Shown: in pieces, positions 33,133 to 42,232 of the stretch
Layout: every line of letters starts with the position of its first letter
How positions within the stretch are numbered: the first letter of the stretch is position 1
Origin: Microbacterium pumilum
GTDB lineage: Bacteria > Actinomycetota > Actinomycetes > Actinomycetales > Microbacteriaceae
Length of the DNA: 64,000 bases
Direction: 5' to 3'
NCBI RefSeq assembly: GCF_039530225.1
Contig: NZ_BAAAOH010000001.1
Location: 1,488,001 to 1,552,000, forward strand
Position numbers and translations under genes: made by a program
Notes under the pieces: model-generated
Databases searched by the model: none
Seen by the model: the letters and a program-made list of their open reading frames with translations, nothing else
Told to the model about the DNA's origin: nothing

Positions 33133-34086
33133 ATGACCGATACCGAGTTCGACATCCGATCGCTGCCGTTCCCCGATGCACTGCGTTGGTTGCGAGAAAA
33201 CGGCGAACCGGCGGATCCGCGCACCGACATCGACACCGCGTCGCTGCGTCGCCGGTTCCCTCGGCTTGCGAGCGTGACCACGACCGACCTTGAAGTCGAC
33301 AGTCCTCACGGGCCACAGCCTGCTCGGCTATACCGTGATGCCTCGGCTCCGGCATCCGGCCGTGGGCTGGTGTGGGTGCACGGTGGCGCCTTCATCGGCG
33401 GCTACCTCGACATGCCCGAGTCGAACTGGGTGGCCCTCGAGCTCGCTGCGCGCGGCATCCCGGTCTTCGCCGTCGACTACACGAAGTGCCTCGGCGACGT
33501 GCACTTCCCGGTGCCATCCGACGACGTGCTGGCCGCCTGGGATCATGCGCGATCGAACGCGCAGGAGCTGCTCGGCGTCACGCCCGACGGACTCGTGCTC
33601 GGCGGCGCGAGTGCGGGGGGGACGCTGACGGCCGGCGCGATCGCCAGGCTGCGGGATGCCGGACGAGACGTCCCGGCGGGAATTGTCAGCGTCTACCCGG
33701 CCGCGCACCCTGACGGCGGGCACCCGGGCGAGATTCCGGATCCGGCATCGCCGATGACGCAGATCGCCCTCAACTACGCAGGATCGGCGGAGTTGCTTGC
33801 CGATCCTCACGTCTTCCCCGGACTCGGATCGGGTGAGGGCTTCCCGCCGACCCTCGTGGTCGTGTGCGAACTCGACGGACTTCGACCGTCGGGCGAGGCA
33901 TTCGCCGCCCTGCTCGCCGACGCCGGCGTGGACGTGGCTGTGCACTTCGAGCCCGGGGCCGATCACGCGCACATCAATGAGCCGGCCGATCCGACAGCGC
34001 TGCCGACGATCGAGGCGATCGCCGACTGGATCGGCGGTCGGGCGCGATTCCCGGCGCTGGCGGAGAGCGAATCAGGAGCGACATGA
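33133..34086 (+). CDS. Alpha/beta hydrolase (HSL-type esterase)
   Basis: 317 aa from ATG 33133 behind AAAAGGAGAA. Hormone-sensitive-lipase-type features are GLVWVHGGAFIGGYLD (oxyanion HGGA), LVLGGASAGGTLTAGAIARL (nucleophile Ser in GxSxG), VVCELDGLRPSGEAF (Asp) and GADHAHINEPADP (His). It is a cytoplasmic carboxyl-ester hydrolase with no signal peptide. In this operon it may remove acyl groups such as acetyl, malonyl or coumaroyl from plant glycosides before cleavage; that is inference. Its stop overlaps the next start in ATGA. Confidence 0.85.
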   Translation: MTDTEFDIRSLPFPDALRWLRENGEPADPRTDIDTASLRRRFPRLASVTTTDLEVDSPHGPQPARLYRDASAPASGRGLVWVHGGAFIGGYLDMPESNWVALELAARGIPVFAVDYTKCLGDVHFPVPSDDVLAAWDHARSNAQELLGVTPDGLVLGGASAGGTLTAGAIARLRDAGRDVPAGIVSVYPAAHPDGGHPGEIPDPASPMTQIALNYAGSAELLADPHVFPGLGSGEGFPPTLVVVCELDGLRPSGEAFAALLADAGVDVAVHFEPGADHAHINEPADPTALPTIEAIADWIGGRARFPALAESESGAT

Positions 34087-35291
34087 AGCAGTACACCGCT
34101 GAACTCGTCCGCGCGAGTCTGCGCGGAGCGGTCGATGTCGAGGTCAGCCCGACGGGCCTGACCCCGTTGCGATTGCCGCCCCGCGCCACGGCGCAGTCCG
34201 GCTCCGACTGGATGCGGATCGCCGCGGAGCAGGCGTCCGGTGTGCGCTGCGAGTTCTGGACTGCGGCCACGTGGATCGAGCTCACGGTCGAGACGACCGG
34301 TCTGTATCTGCCCTGGGTTCCCGACCAGGTGCGATGGGCGGTGTTCTCTGCGACGGTCGACGGCGGGCCGGTCGACGATGCCCGCGTGACCGGTGGATCG
34401 GAGCTGCATCTCGCTGAGCCCGGGGGACCGCGTTTCGTCAAGGGCGAGCCCGCCGTCGTGCGGTTCGAGCTCGGGGGCGCGGGATTCGAGGAACGACGGG
34501 TTGTGGTGTGGCTTCCGCAGAGCGACACCGTCGAGATCCGCGATGTGCGCGCCGACGCGCCCGTGACGCCCGCCGAGCCCCTCGACCAGCTGCGCTGGTG
34601 GCATCACGGCAGCTCGATCAGTCACTGCATCGAGGCGGCGACACCGCGTGGTGTGTGGCCGGTCGCTGCGGCCGACCAGCTGGGTCTCGATGTCACGAAT
34701 CTCGGTTTCGCCGCGAACGCCCATCTGGATCCATTCACGGCACGGACGATGCGCGATTCGGGTGCAGACCTGTTCAGCCTGAAGATCGGCATCAACATCG
34801 TCGGTGGCGACACCATGAAGCAGCGCACGTTCATACCGGCCGTGCATGGCTTCCTCGACACCCTCCGTGACGGCGCGCCGTCCACGCCGATCCTGGTGAT
34901 CTCGCCGATCCTCTGCCCGATGCACGAGGACACGCCGGGCCCCACCATCACCGACCCGGTCACGGGGGAGCGTCGAGGAACACAGAGCACGACGCCGGAC
35001 TTCTTCGAACCGCCGCTCACCCTGCGCTCCGTGCGGGAGATTCTGCGGGACGTCGTCCACACGCGGGCCGCGGATGATCCCGCGATCTTCTACCTGGACG
35101 GACTGGATCTGTTCGGCGCGGACGACATCGCCGAACTTCCCGATGGGCTGCATCCCAGCCCGGCGGGATACCTGCGCATTGCGGAACGGTTCGCCGGGTC
35201 CTCCATCGTGACCAGGTGGATGGCGCAGGCGGCCGAACGGGTGGGTTCGATGCCGGTCGGCAACGGCCGGGGGGTCGGTGTGTTCCCGTGA
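34083..35291 (+). CDS. SGNH/GDSL hydrolase with N-terminal beta-sandwich domain
   Basis: 402 aa. Residues 1-165 look like a beta-rich carbohydrate-binding or jelly-roll domain. The SGNH part begins with RWWHHGSSISHCIEAATP (block I Ser in GSS), has LGFAANAHLDP (block II/III) and LKIGINIVGGD, and ends with DGLHPSPAGYLRIAERF (block V Asp and His). No signal peptide. The layout resembles two-domain acetyl-xylan-esterase-like enzymes, so it likely removes acyl groups from carbohydrate. It is coupled by 4-nt overlaps with both neighbours. Confidence 0.82.
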   Translation: MKQYTAELVRASLRGAVDVEVSPTGLTPLRLPPRATAQSGSDWMRIAAEQASGVRCEFWTAATWIELTVETTGLYLPWVPDQVRWAVFSATVDGGPVDDARVTGGSELHLAEPGGPRFVKGEPAVVRFELGGAGFEERRVVVWLPQSDTVEIRDVRADAPVTPAEPLDQLRWWHHGSSISHCIEAATPRGVWPVAAADQLGLDVTNLGFAANAHLDPFTARTMRDSGADLFSLKIGINIVGGDTMKQRTFIPAVHGFLDTLRDGAPSTPILVISPILCPMHEDTPGPTITDPVTGERRGTQSTTPDFFEPPLTLRSVREILRDVVHTRAADDPAIFYLDGLDLFGADDIAELPDGLHPSPAGYLRIAERFAGSSIVTRWMAQAAERVGSMPVGNGRGVGVFP

Positions 35292-36787
35292 CCGCGTCCG
35301 GCATGACGTTCGTCAACCCGATCCTCCCCGGCGATCGGCCGGACCCGGCGATCATCAAGGTCGGCGACGAGTACTGGCTGACCTACTCGTCCTTCGAGGC
35401 TGCCCCCGGACTCCTGCTGTACCGCTCGAGTGACCTCATCAACTGGACGTACGAGTGCGCCGCCTTGCCCGAACCCATCGGCAGCACTTTCGCTGTCGAC
35501 ATCGCCGAGCACGAAGGTCGCTTCTACATCTACATCCCGTTCATCCCGACGCCGTGGTCGACCCTGACGGATGCCTCGATCTTCGTCATCCACGCGCCCT
35601 CGATGAGCGGCCCATGGTCGGCGCCGATCGATCTGGGCATCCGCGGAGCGATCGACCCCGGGCACGTCGTGGGTGAGGACGGCCGCCGCTACCTCTTCGT
35701 GAACGGCGTGCGCAGCATCCGCCTGTCTGCCGACGGACTCTCGACCGTCGGGGAGCTCGAGCACGTCTACGACGGCTGGCGCTACCCCGACGAGTGGGTA
35801 ACTGAGGCCTACGCCCTCGAAGGGCCGAAGCTCCTCCGCAAGGACGACTGGTTCTACCTTGTGAGCGCCGTCGGCGGAACCGCGGGTCCGCCGACCGGGC
35901 ACATGGTGATCGTCGCGCGCTCGCGGTCGGTTCATGGCCCGTGGGAGAACCACCCGCGCAACCCGATCGCGCGGACGACGGATGCGGGTGATCGCTGGTG
36001 GTCGCGGGGTCACGCGACGCTTGTGCCGGGGACCGGGGAGACGCACGACTGGTGGATGATCTCGCACGGCTATGAGAACGGCTACCGCACCCTCGGCCGG
36101 CAGATCCTGCTGGAGCCGCTCCGGTGGACGGATGACGGGTGGCCCGAACTGGCGGTGGACGATCCGGGCGGAGTGCTCCAGGCTCCCGTCGGCGCGATGG
36201 TGCAGCATCCGTCCCCCGATGTCCACGATGACTTCTCGACCCTGGTCCCGGGCGAGCGGTGGGCCTTCCACGCGCCCGATCCCGGCGAGGCGGATCGTCT
36301 GAGTCTCGATGGCGGGCTGCAGATGGCCGGCAAGGGCACCTCGCCGGCCGATACCTCGCCGCTGGCGATGCTCGCCGGCGACCACTCCTATGAGGTCGAA
36401 GTCGACGTGGCCATCGAGCCGGACGGAGGCGAAGCCGGCCTGCTGCTCTTCTTCAACAATCGGCTCTTCTGCGGCTTGGGCATCGACGGCGAGCGGATGC
36501 TGAGCTATTCGGGCGGCATGAGAACCCACTGGCGCGAACCGGCGCCGGTGACCGACCGGATCATGCTGCGCATCCGCAACGACGAGCACATCGTGACGGC
36601 CTGGTACCGCGTTCCCGGCGGCGAGTGGATCCGTCACACTGTGCGGTACGAGACATCCGGCTACCACGCCAACACGATGGGTGACCTGCTCAGTCTGCGA
36701 CCGGCGCTGTATGCGACAGGCGCCGGCAGCGCTCTGTTCCGCGATTTCCGTTACCAAGCGCTCCCCCCGAGAGGATCACGATCATGA
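35288..36787 (+). CDS. GH43-like glycoside hydrolase with C-terminal beta-sandwich
   Basis: 499 aa, GTG start overlapping the previous TGA. A five-bladed propeller with the GH43-type acidic set: FVNPILPGDRPDPAIIKVGD (Asp base), GAIDPGHVVGEDGRRYLF (Asp) and EAYALEGPKLLRKDDWFYL (Glu acid). After residue 320 a second beta-sandwich domain follows (DDFSTLVPGERWAFHAPDPG onward), as in family members with a C-terminal GH43 module. The enzyme would release a pentose or other non-reducing sugar. Absence of a signal peptide means it works inside the cell on imported glycosides. Confidence 0.83.
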   Translation: MTASGMTFVNPILPGDRPDPAIIKVGDEYWLTYSSFEAAPGLLLYRSSDLINWTYECAALPEPIGSTFAVDIAEHEGRFYIYIPFIPTPWSTLTDASIFVIHAPSMSGPWSAPIDLGIRGAIDPGHVVGEDGRRYLFVNGVRSIRLSADGLSTVGELEHVYDGWRYPDEWVTEAYALEGPKLLRKDDWFYLVSAVGGTAGPPTGHMVIVARSRSVHGPWENHPRNPIARTTDAGDRWWSRGHATLVPGTGETHDWWMISHGYENGYRTLGRQILLEPLRWTDDGWPELAVDDPGGVLQAPVGAMVQHPSPDVHDDFSTLVPGERWAFHAPDPGEADRLSLDGGLQMAGKGTSPADTSPLAMLAGDHSYEVEVDVAIEPDGGEAGLLLFFNNRLFCGLGIDGERMLSYSGGMRTHWREPAPVTDRIMLRIRNDEHIVTAWYRVPGGEWIRHTVRYETSGYHANTMGDLLSLRPALYATGAGSALFRDFRYQALPPRGSRS

Positions 36788-38424
36788 ACACACAGAGCAC
36801 ACCGGCCCCGCGCCCGTGGTCGATCACCGCCGAGGGCGGATTCGCCCTGCGGCGGAACGGGGGACCGGCGCTGCTGCTGGGCGGGCAGGTGTTCAACTCC
36901 TCCTCGTCGTCGTCGCGCTCGATCGCGGAGTCATTCGCCCACATCCGGCGTATGAACGGCAACGTGGTTCTCGCTCCGGTGAGCTGGGCGCAGTTGGAGG
37001 CGGAGGAGGGGACCGTCGACTTCGCACTCGTGGACCGGATGATCGAAGAGGCGCGCCACCACGGATTGCGGCTCGTCCTCCTCTGGTTCGGCGCCTTCAA
37101 GAACGCAGCATCCACCTATGCGCCCCGATGGGTGCGCGTCGATCGCGAGCGGTTCCCGCGCGCCGTGGTCGAGCCCAAAGGCCGTCATGCGTTCAGCTAT
37201 GAAGGTGCCACAGCGAAGCCGGTGCTGTCGGTCTTCAGTCCGGAACTCCGCGAGTCGGACGCGCGTGCGTTCGAGAAGCTGGTCGCCCACATCGTGGATG
37301 CTGATCCCGACGGTGTGGTCGTCATGATCCAGGTCGAGAACGAGACGGGCCTGCTTTCCGACAGCCGGGACCGCGGTCCGCTTGCCGAGGCGGCGTGGTA
37401 CAACCCGGTTCCGCCGGAGCTGCTCGAGCATGTCGGCGCCGCCGCTGTCGACACCTCGTTCGCGCGCGCCCTGTGGGAGGCCAACGGATCGAGGCCGTCC
37501 GGGTCATGGCCCGAAGTCTTCGGAGAGAGCTCCGCCGCCGACGAGGTCTTCATGGCGTGGGGCTTCGCGAGCTACGTCGAACACCTCGCCCGGCGAGGGC
37601 ACGCGATCGCAGACATCCCGATGTACGCCAACGCGTGGCTCGGTCCGCAGCCGGGTCAGGATGAGCCGGGCCAATATCCCAGCGGTGGGCCGGCATCCCG
37701 GGTTCTCGACGTCTGGCGCGCTGCAGCGCCGTCGTTGGCGCTCTTGGGCCCCGACATCTACGTCGATGATGCGGACGGCGCGATGCGTGACTATGCGAGC
37801 GGCGTCCAGCCGCTCTTCGTGCCCGAGTGCCGCATGAACGCGGGGGAGCTCGTGCGGGCCGTCGGCGTCTACCGGGCGATCGGATGGTCGGCATTCGGCT
37901 TGGATGGCGGCAACCCGGACGGACAGGTGGCGGCCACCCTCTCGTTCCTGGTTGCGCTCGAGCGTGAGATCGCCGCAGCCCAGGTCAGCGGGCGTGTCGG
38001 AGCAGTGGTGATCGAGCCCGGGGTGGAGGTGACGAATGTGAACATTGCCGGAATCGACATCTCCGCGCGCGCGACTCTCGCTCTCCTCCAGCGGATGCTG
38101 CTGGATGCCGGCGTGCACGTTCCGGATCCGGACCTGCATGTGCCCGATGAATCCCTCCCTGGCGCGCCGATCCCGCACTCCGGAGACAAGCGTCCGTTCG
38201 GGCTGATCGTCGGGGCGGGCGAGGACAACTTCGTCGTCATCGGTCGCGAGCTCACGCTGGACTTCTTCGCCGCGGATGCGCGCATCGAGATCGACTCCGT
38301 CGAGGAGCTGCTCGTCGAGGACGGCCGCATCGTGCCGGGCCGGGTGCTCAATGGAGACGAGCGACTCCGCGTGCTGCCGACCGATCGCATCGGTGCCGCA
38401 CGCATTCAGCTTGCACGAGTCTGA
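36784..38424 (+). CDS. GH35-like beta-galactosidase-type glycoside hydrolase
   Basis: 546 aa, ATGA overlap with the GH43-like gene. Clan-A TIM barrel: GNVVLAPVSWAQLEAEEGTV, then VVMIQVENETGLL with the Asn-Glu acid/base pair, and PLFVPECRMNAGELVRAV with the likely nucleophile Glu. The C-terminal 150 residues resemble the DUF5597 module often attached to these enzymes. The expected action is retaining hydrolysis of a beta-linked sugar; galactose is only the family default. No signal peptide. Last gene of the 30146-38424 operon. Confidence 0.82.
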   Translation: MNTQSTPAPRPWSITAEGGFALRRNGGPALLLGGQVFNSSSSSSRSIAESFAHIRRMNGNVVLAPVSWAQLEAEEGTVDFALVDRMIEEARHHGLRLVLLWFGAFKNAASTYAPRWVRVDRERFPRAVVEPKGRHAFSYEGATAKPVLSVFSPELRESDARAFEKLVAHIVDADPDGVVVMIQVENETGLLSDSRDRGPLAEAAWYNPVPPELLEHVGAAAVDTSFARALWEANGSRPSGSWPEVFGESSAADEVFMAWGFASYVEHLARRGHAIADIPMYANAWLGPQPGQDEPGQYPSGGPASRVLDVWRAAAPSLALLGPDIYVDDADGAMRDYASGVQPLFVPECRMNAGELVRAVGVYRAIGWSAFGLDGGNPDGQVAATLSFLVALEREIAAAQVSGRVGAVVIEPGVEVTNVNIAGIDISARATLALLQRMLLDAGVHVPDPDLHVPDESLPGAPIPHSGDKRPFGLIVGAGEDNFVVIGRELTLDFFAADARIEIDSVEELLVEDGRIVPGRVLNGDERLRVLPTDRIGAARIQLARV

Positions 38425-38460
38425 CAGAGCGGGAGCAGCCGGTGACCGGTGCAGTGTCGG

Positions 38461-39045
38461 TCATGATTCCGCGGCGGTACCAACAGCCTGCGGGTGCTGC
38501 ACCTGCCAACGCCCCGCTGCGCGAGCTTCGAGCGTCAGCAGCCGATCCAGTCGCCGGAAGTCCTGCGCGAGGATGCGGTGCCACGCCCATACCGGGAGCC
38601 ACCCGACCTGCCAGCGCAACGAGTCGCTGAGGTCCCCCGCGTAGTCCGCGCGAATACGGGTCCCCGTGCCGGACTCGGCGCAGGCGTATTCGACGCGTGC
38701 GTTCCACGGCGCCGAAGAGAGCCAGACCACACGTCGGTTCTCGTCGAGGACTTCCAGCCGATCGATGAAGTGGATTCGGAACGGTCCGATGCGGTCGGTC
38801 GCCATCCATCTCGTACCGACGCAGGGCGGACCGGGGTCGATCTGCTTTCGGAATTCGGCGGCGGGCGCGAAGTCACGCCATTGCGTCGGGTTCGCCAGGT
38901 AGGGGAACACTCTCTCGATCCGGTGGCTGACGGTTGCGTCCACGACGATGTGGCGCTCCCAGCGGGTATCCGTCACGCTCACGCGCGCGCCGACGGCCGT
39001 CGAGCGTCGATCGAAATCTCGCCCCCCAGGAGCGTCTATCTCCAC
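38461..39045 (-). CDS. SRPBCC-superfamily (polyketide cyclase/START-like) protein
   Basis: 194 aa, possibly starting later at GTG 38982. The fold is suggested by HIVVDATVSHRIERVFPYLA at the start of the domain, the central strand FIDRLEVLDENRRVVWLSSA and a long last helix SLRWQVGWLPVWAWHRILAQ. Such proteins bind hydrophobic ligands in a deep pocket; the ligand is unknown. Convergent with the GH35-like gene and divergent from the hemerythrin gene. It is not obviously part of the sugar island. Confidence 0.7.
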   Translation of the reverse strand: MEIDAPGGRDFDRRSTAVGARVSVTDTRWERHIVVDATVSHRIERVFPYLANPTQWRDFAPAAEFRKQIDPGPPCVGTRWMATDRIGPFRIHFIDRLEVLDENRRVVWLSSAPWNARVEYACAESGTGTRIRADYAGDLSDSLRWQVGWLPVWAWHRILAQDFRRLDRLLTLEARAAGRWQVQHPQAVGTAAES

Positions 39046-39217
39046 GGTCGAGAGCGTAGGGCGCCGGTTGCGTGGCGGGCAAGGGGGCTTCGCTCGCCGC
39101 CGGGGTGGTGCTGGCCGTTCGGGTGATGTGGCCGTTGCGCGACAGGTGTAGCATGCGGCTGTTCGCCGCGCGCGGCGTCATGCGTCGAGGACCCGTGGCG
39201 AGATCGGGGGATTCGAA

Positions 39218-39952
39218 ATGGCCACCAAGCTGCCGTCGTCCGGGTCACTTCCTGATGGACAGAACCCCGGCTGCGATCCCTCCGGCCTGATCCTCGTCCA
39301 CCGCATCTTCCGCTGGCTGTACACCGAGCTCCCGGTTCTCATCCGAGAGGTCGAGGCCGACGACGTCGACCGGGCCGCGATCATCGGGGTCTACGCCAAG
39401 CTCTACTTCTACGCCCTGCACCTGCATCACGAGACCGAGGACATGCTCCTCTGGGACCGATTGACCACCCGTGATCCCGCCTGTGTCGCGCATGTCGATC
39501 AGATGCGTATGCAGCATGCCGAGGTCGGGTCGCAGCTTGCCGGTATCGAGCCGCAGCTCGCCCCGTGGGTCGCAACGGCCGATGCGGGGCTTCGCGATGC
39601 GTTCGCCGGCGACATCGAAGTCCTTCGCGACATCCTCTTCGCGCACCTCGGCCAAGAGGAGGACGACATCCTTCCGGTCGCGGCAGCGGTGCTGTCACAG
39701 CCCGAGTGGGATGAGCTGGAGGTGCACACTCGCGCCACGCTGACCGCCCACCGAAAGGAATTCCCGAGGGATGTGCTGTCGCTGCAGCTCGGCCTGCTTC
39801 TCGCCAGCGTTCCGGAGTCCGAGCGGGAGGAGTGGTATCGCGCCAACGTTCCCGCACCCGTTCGGCTGCTGTACCTCCTGCTGATGAAGCGAAGGTATGA
39901 CAACGCGATGCGTGAGCTCTATCCGGACCGCCCGGTGCCTGCGATGGTCTGA
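39218..39952 (+). CDS. Hemerythrin-like domain protein
   Basis: 244 aa, mostly helical. Di-iron hemerythrin-type ligands are visible as LILVHRIFRWLY, YALHLHHETEDMLLW (His-x3-Glu type), RMQHAEVGSQL and ILFAHLGQEEDDILP (His-x4-Asp/Glu). The order His, His-x3-Glu, His, His-x4-Asp fits a four-helix hemerythrin domain; the C-terminal 80 residues are an extra helical part. The role may be oxygen, NO or iron sensing. Its 172-nt upstream gap, shared with the SRPBCC gene, shows no clear regulatory motif. Confidence 0.78.
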   Translation: MATKLPSSGSLPDGQNPGCDPSGLILVHRIFRWLYTELPVLIREVEADDVDRAAIIGVYAKLYFYALHLHHETEDMLLWDRLTTRDPACVAHVDQMRMQHAEVGSQLAGIEPQLAPWVATADAGLRDAFAGDIEVLRDILFAHLGQEEDDILPVAAAVLSQPEWDELEVHTRATLTAHRKEFPRDVLSLQLGLLLASVPESEREEWYRANVPAPVRLLYLLLMKRRYDNAMRELYPDRPVPAMV

Positions 39953-39972
39953 CGAGCTCGCGCCGCGTCGTT

Positions 39973-42153
39973 TCAGGTCACGCGCAATTCCACCGGCTGC
40001 GTGCGATCGAGTGACCCGCCGATGTGGAAGCGGAACACGCCGGGCTCGACGAGCAACGTCGCACCCGTCGGCGGGGCCGTGGGGACGGTGGTCCAGAACC
40101 CCAGCTGTCCATGCCCGACGGCGAACTCGAAGGTGGCGGTCTCGCCGGGCTCGAGCGTTCGGCGCTCGAAAGCGATCAGCCGTCGAACGGGAGCCGCGAT
40201 GCTGGCGATGAGGTCGTGCACATAAAGCTGCACGACCTCATCGCCGGCGCGATCGGACGTGTTCGTCACGTCGACGGCGATGCTGACGCCCGAGCCGGCG
40301 TCGATGTCTCTCCCGGCACGCTCGGCGTGCGAAATGCGGGGCAGTCCGTGTGCGAAGGATGCGTAGCCCGACCCGTGACCGAAGGCGAACTGAGGCCCCA
40401 GGTCGAGGTCGAGGTACTTCGACGTGTACTTGTCCTTGACGTTGTCGGGGCCGTGCAGTCCGATGTCCTCGAACTCGGCGGTCATCGCGCCGCCCGTCGT
40501 CGCCGGCCGGCCGGTGTTCTCGTGCGCGTAGTGCACGGGAATCTGGCCGACGGAACGAGGGAATGACATCGGCAGGCGTCCCGCGGGGTCCTCCTCGCCG
40601 AGCAGCACGTCGACGATCGCGGCGGCAGCCTCCGTGCCGCCATGCCACGCCTCGAGCACGGCAGGGGCATGGTCGATCCAGTCTGAGACAACGAGTGGGC
40701 GCCCGTTTTCCAGCACGACCACGAACGGCACTCCGGTGGCGGCCACAGCGCGAATCAGCTCTTCCTGTCGGCCCGGCAGGCGCAGATCACTGCGCGATGC
40801 CGCCTCGCCGGACAAGGCGCTGGGTTCTCCGACGAAGAGGAGGACGAGCTCGGCATCCTGCGCAGCACCCACGACGCCGGCGATGCCGGACCCGTCGTCG
40901 TCGAGGAAGCCCACGCCGGGCACGACACGGACATCGATCTCACGCCAGCGGGTGCGAAGCTCGTCGGCGATGGTCCGGGCCGGTGCGGCGAAAGACTGGG
41001 TCCAGGCGCCGAGGTGGTCGTCCGATTCGGCGTACGGTCCCGTCAGGAGCACACGCTGGGGCGTGCGAAGCGGCAGCGTGCCGTCGTTCTTGAGCAGCAC
41101 ACACGACCGGGCGGCGGCGCGTCGGACGGCAGCGCGCGACGCATCGGCGGGCGCCGTGATCTCGGCCGCCTCGTCGACATAGGGCCGGTCGAAGAGCCCG
41201 AGCGCTTCCTTCAGCCCGAGCACGCGAGCGACGGCATCGTCGATCCGGGCCGGGTCGAGCGCCGCGAGGACCGCGGGCTCGACGTCGCTCGGCGCACCGC
41301 CCATCTCGACATCCAGCCCCGACGCGAACGCTTGGCGCACGGCATCCGCCACGTCTTCCGCGATCCCGTGCGGAACGAGATTTCGCACGCCGTCGGCGTC
41401 GCCGACCACCACGCCGCCGAACCCCCACTCGTCCTTGAGGACTCCGGTGAGCAGGCCGTGATGCGCGTGCATCGGACGACCGGCGACCGTGTTGAACGAG
41501 GCCATCACCGAGGCGGCGCCTTCGTCCACGACCGCGCGGAAGGGCTCGAGGTAGACGTTGCGAAGTCGGTGCTCCGAGACATCCACCGCGTTGTAGTCGC
41601 GACCGCCCTCGGGCTGTCCGTAGGCGACGTAGTGCTTCGCCGTCGCCGCGATCGAGTCGGGGGAGGAGAGATCCGAGCCCTGGTAGCCCCGGACCATCGC
41701 ACGGCCCATCGTCGCGGCGAGATGAACGTCCTCGCCGAAGCCTTCGACGACCCGCCCCCACCGAGGGTCACGGGACACATCGACCATCGGCGAGAAGGTC
41801 CAGGTGACGCCACCCGACCGGGCCTCCGCGGCAGCGAGGTGGGCGAGCTGCTCGACGAGCAGGGGATCGAAGCTCGCCGCCTGGGCGAGCGGCACCGGTG
41901 CGATGGTGCGCTGGCCGTGGATGACGTCGAGTCCCACGAGTACCGGGATGCCGAGCCGCGTCTCTTCGACGGCGACCTGCTGCAGCGCGTTGACGGCTGT
42001 GGCCGATCGCGGCCAGAACACCGAGCCGATGCCGTCACGGATGAGCTGCGCGGCGTCTTCGAGTCGCGGACGGAAGACGATCTGCAGCTGGCCGAGCTTC
42101 TCCTCCCACGTGAGTTCGTCGAGCAGTCGTTGCAGACGCGGACTTCTGGTCAC
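39973..42153 (-). CDS. GH3-family beta-glucosidase-type hydrolase
   Basis: 726 aa from the GTG at 42151-42153, behind GAAAGG. Standard three-part GH3: a TIM barrel with GIPVLVGLDVIHGQRTIAPV, FSPMVDVSRDPRWGRVVEGF and AKHYVAYG (Lys-His), and the nucleophile region GGVVVGDADGVRNLV (Asp); a second alpha/beta domain with GTLPLRTPQRVLLTGPYAES; and a C-terminal fibronectin-III-like domain ending TLLVEPGVFRFHIGG. It probably removes beta-linked glucose. No signal peptide, so cytoplasmic. It lies downstream of the solute-binding protein gene on the same strand with a hairpin between, an arrangement that allows lower expression than the binding protein. Confidence 0.9.
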   Translation of the reverse strand: MTRSPRLQRLLDELTWEEKLGQLQIVFRPRLEDAAQLIRDGIGSVFWPRSATAVNALQQVAVEETRLGIPVLVGLDVIHGQRTIAPVPLAQAASFDPLLVEQLAHLAAAEARSGGVTWTFSPMVDVSRDPRWGRVVEGFGEDVHLAATMGRAMVRGYQGSDLSSPDSIAATAKHYVAYGQPEGGRDYNAVDVSEHRLRNVYLEPFRAVVDEGAASVMASFNTVAGRPMHAHHGLLTGVLKDEWGFGGVVVGDADGVRNLVPHGIAEDVADAVRQAFASGLDVEMGGAPSDVEPAVLAALDPARIDDAVARVLGLKEALGLFDRPYVDEAAEITAPADASRAAVRRAAARSCVLLKNDGTLPLRTPQRVLLTGPYAESDDHLGAWTQSFAAPARTIADELRTRWREIDVRVVPGVGFLDDDGSGIAGVVGAAQDAELVLLFVGEPSALSGEAASRSDLRLPGRQEELIRAVAATGVPFVVVLENGRPLVVSDWIDHAPAVLEAWHGGTEAAAAIVDVLLGEEDPAGRLPMSFPRSVGQIPVHYAHENTGRPATTGGAMTAEFEDIGLHGPDNVKDKYTSKYLDLDLGPQFAFGHGSGYASFAHGLPRISHAERAGRDIDAGSGVSIAVDVTNTSDRAGDEVVQLYVHDLIASIAAPVRRLIAFERRTLEPGETATFEFAVGHGQLGFWTTVPTAPPTGATLLVEPGVFRFHIGGSLDRTQPVELRVT

Positions 42154-42177
42154 GTTCGTGCCTTTCGCCGAGAATGG

Positions 42178-42214
42178 CGGATGCCGCCCGAGCACGTGGC
42201 TCGAGCGGCATCCG
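42178..42214 (-). terminator. Strong hairpin between solute-binding protein and GH3 genes
   Basis: CGGATGCCGC (42178-42187) pairs perfectly with GCGGCATCCG (42205-42214), and an inner CGAGC/GCTCG stem closes a 5-nt loop. It lies 18 nt after the binding-protein stop. No T-run follows, so it may act as partial terminator or as a 3' stabiliser, a common device for making more binding protein than the downstream gene product. Confidence 0.7.
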
Positions 42215-42232
42215 ATGGATCAGAGCAGGGGA

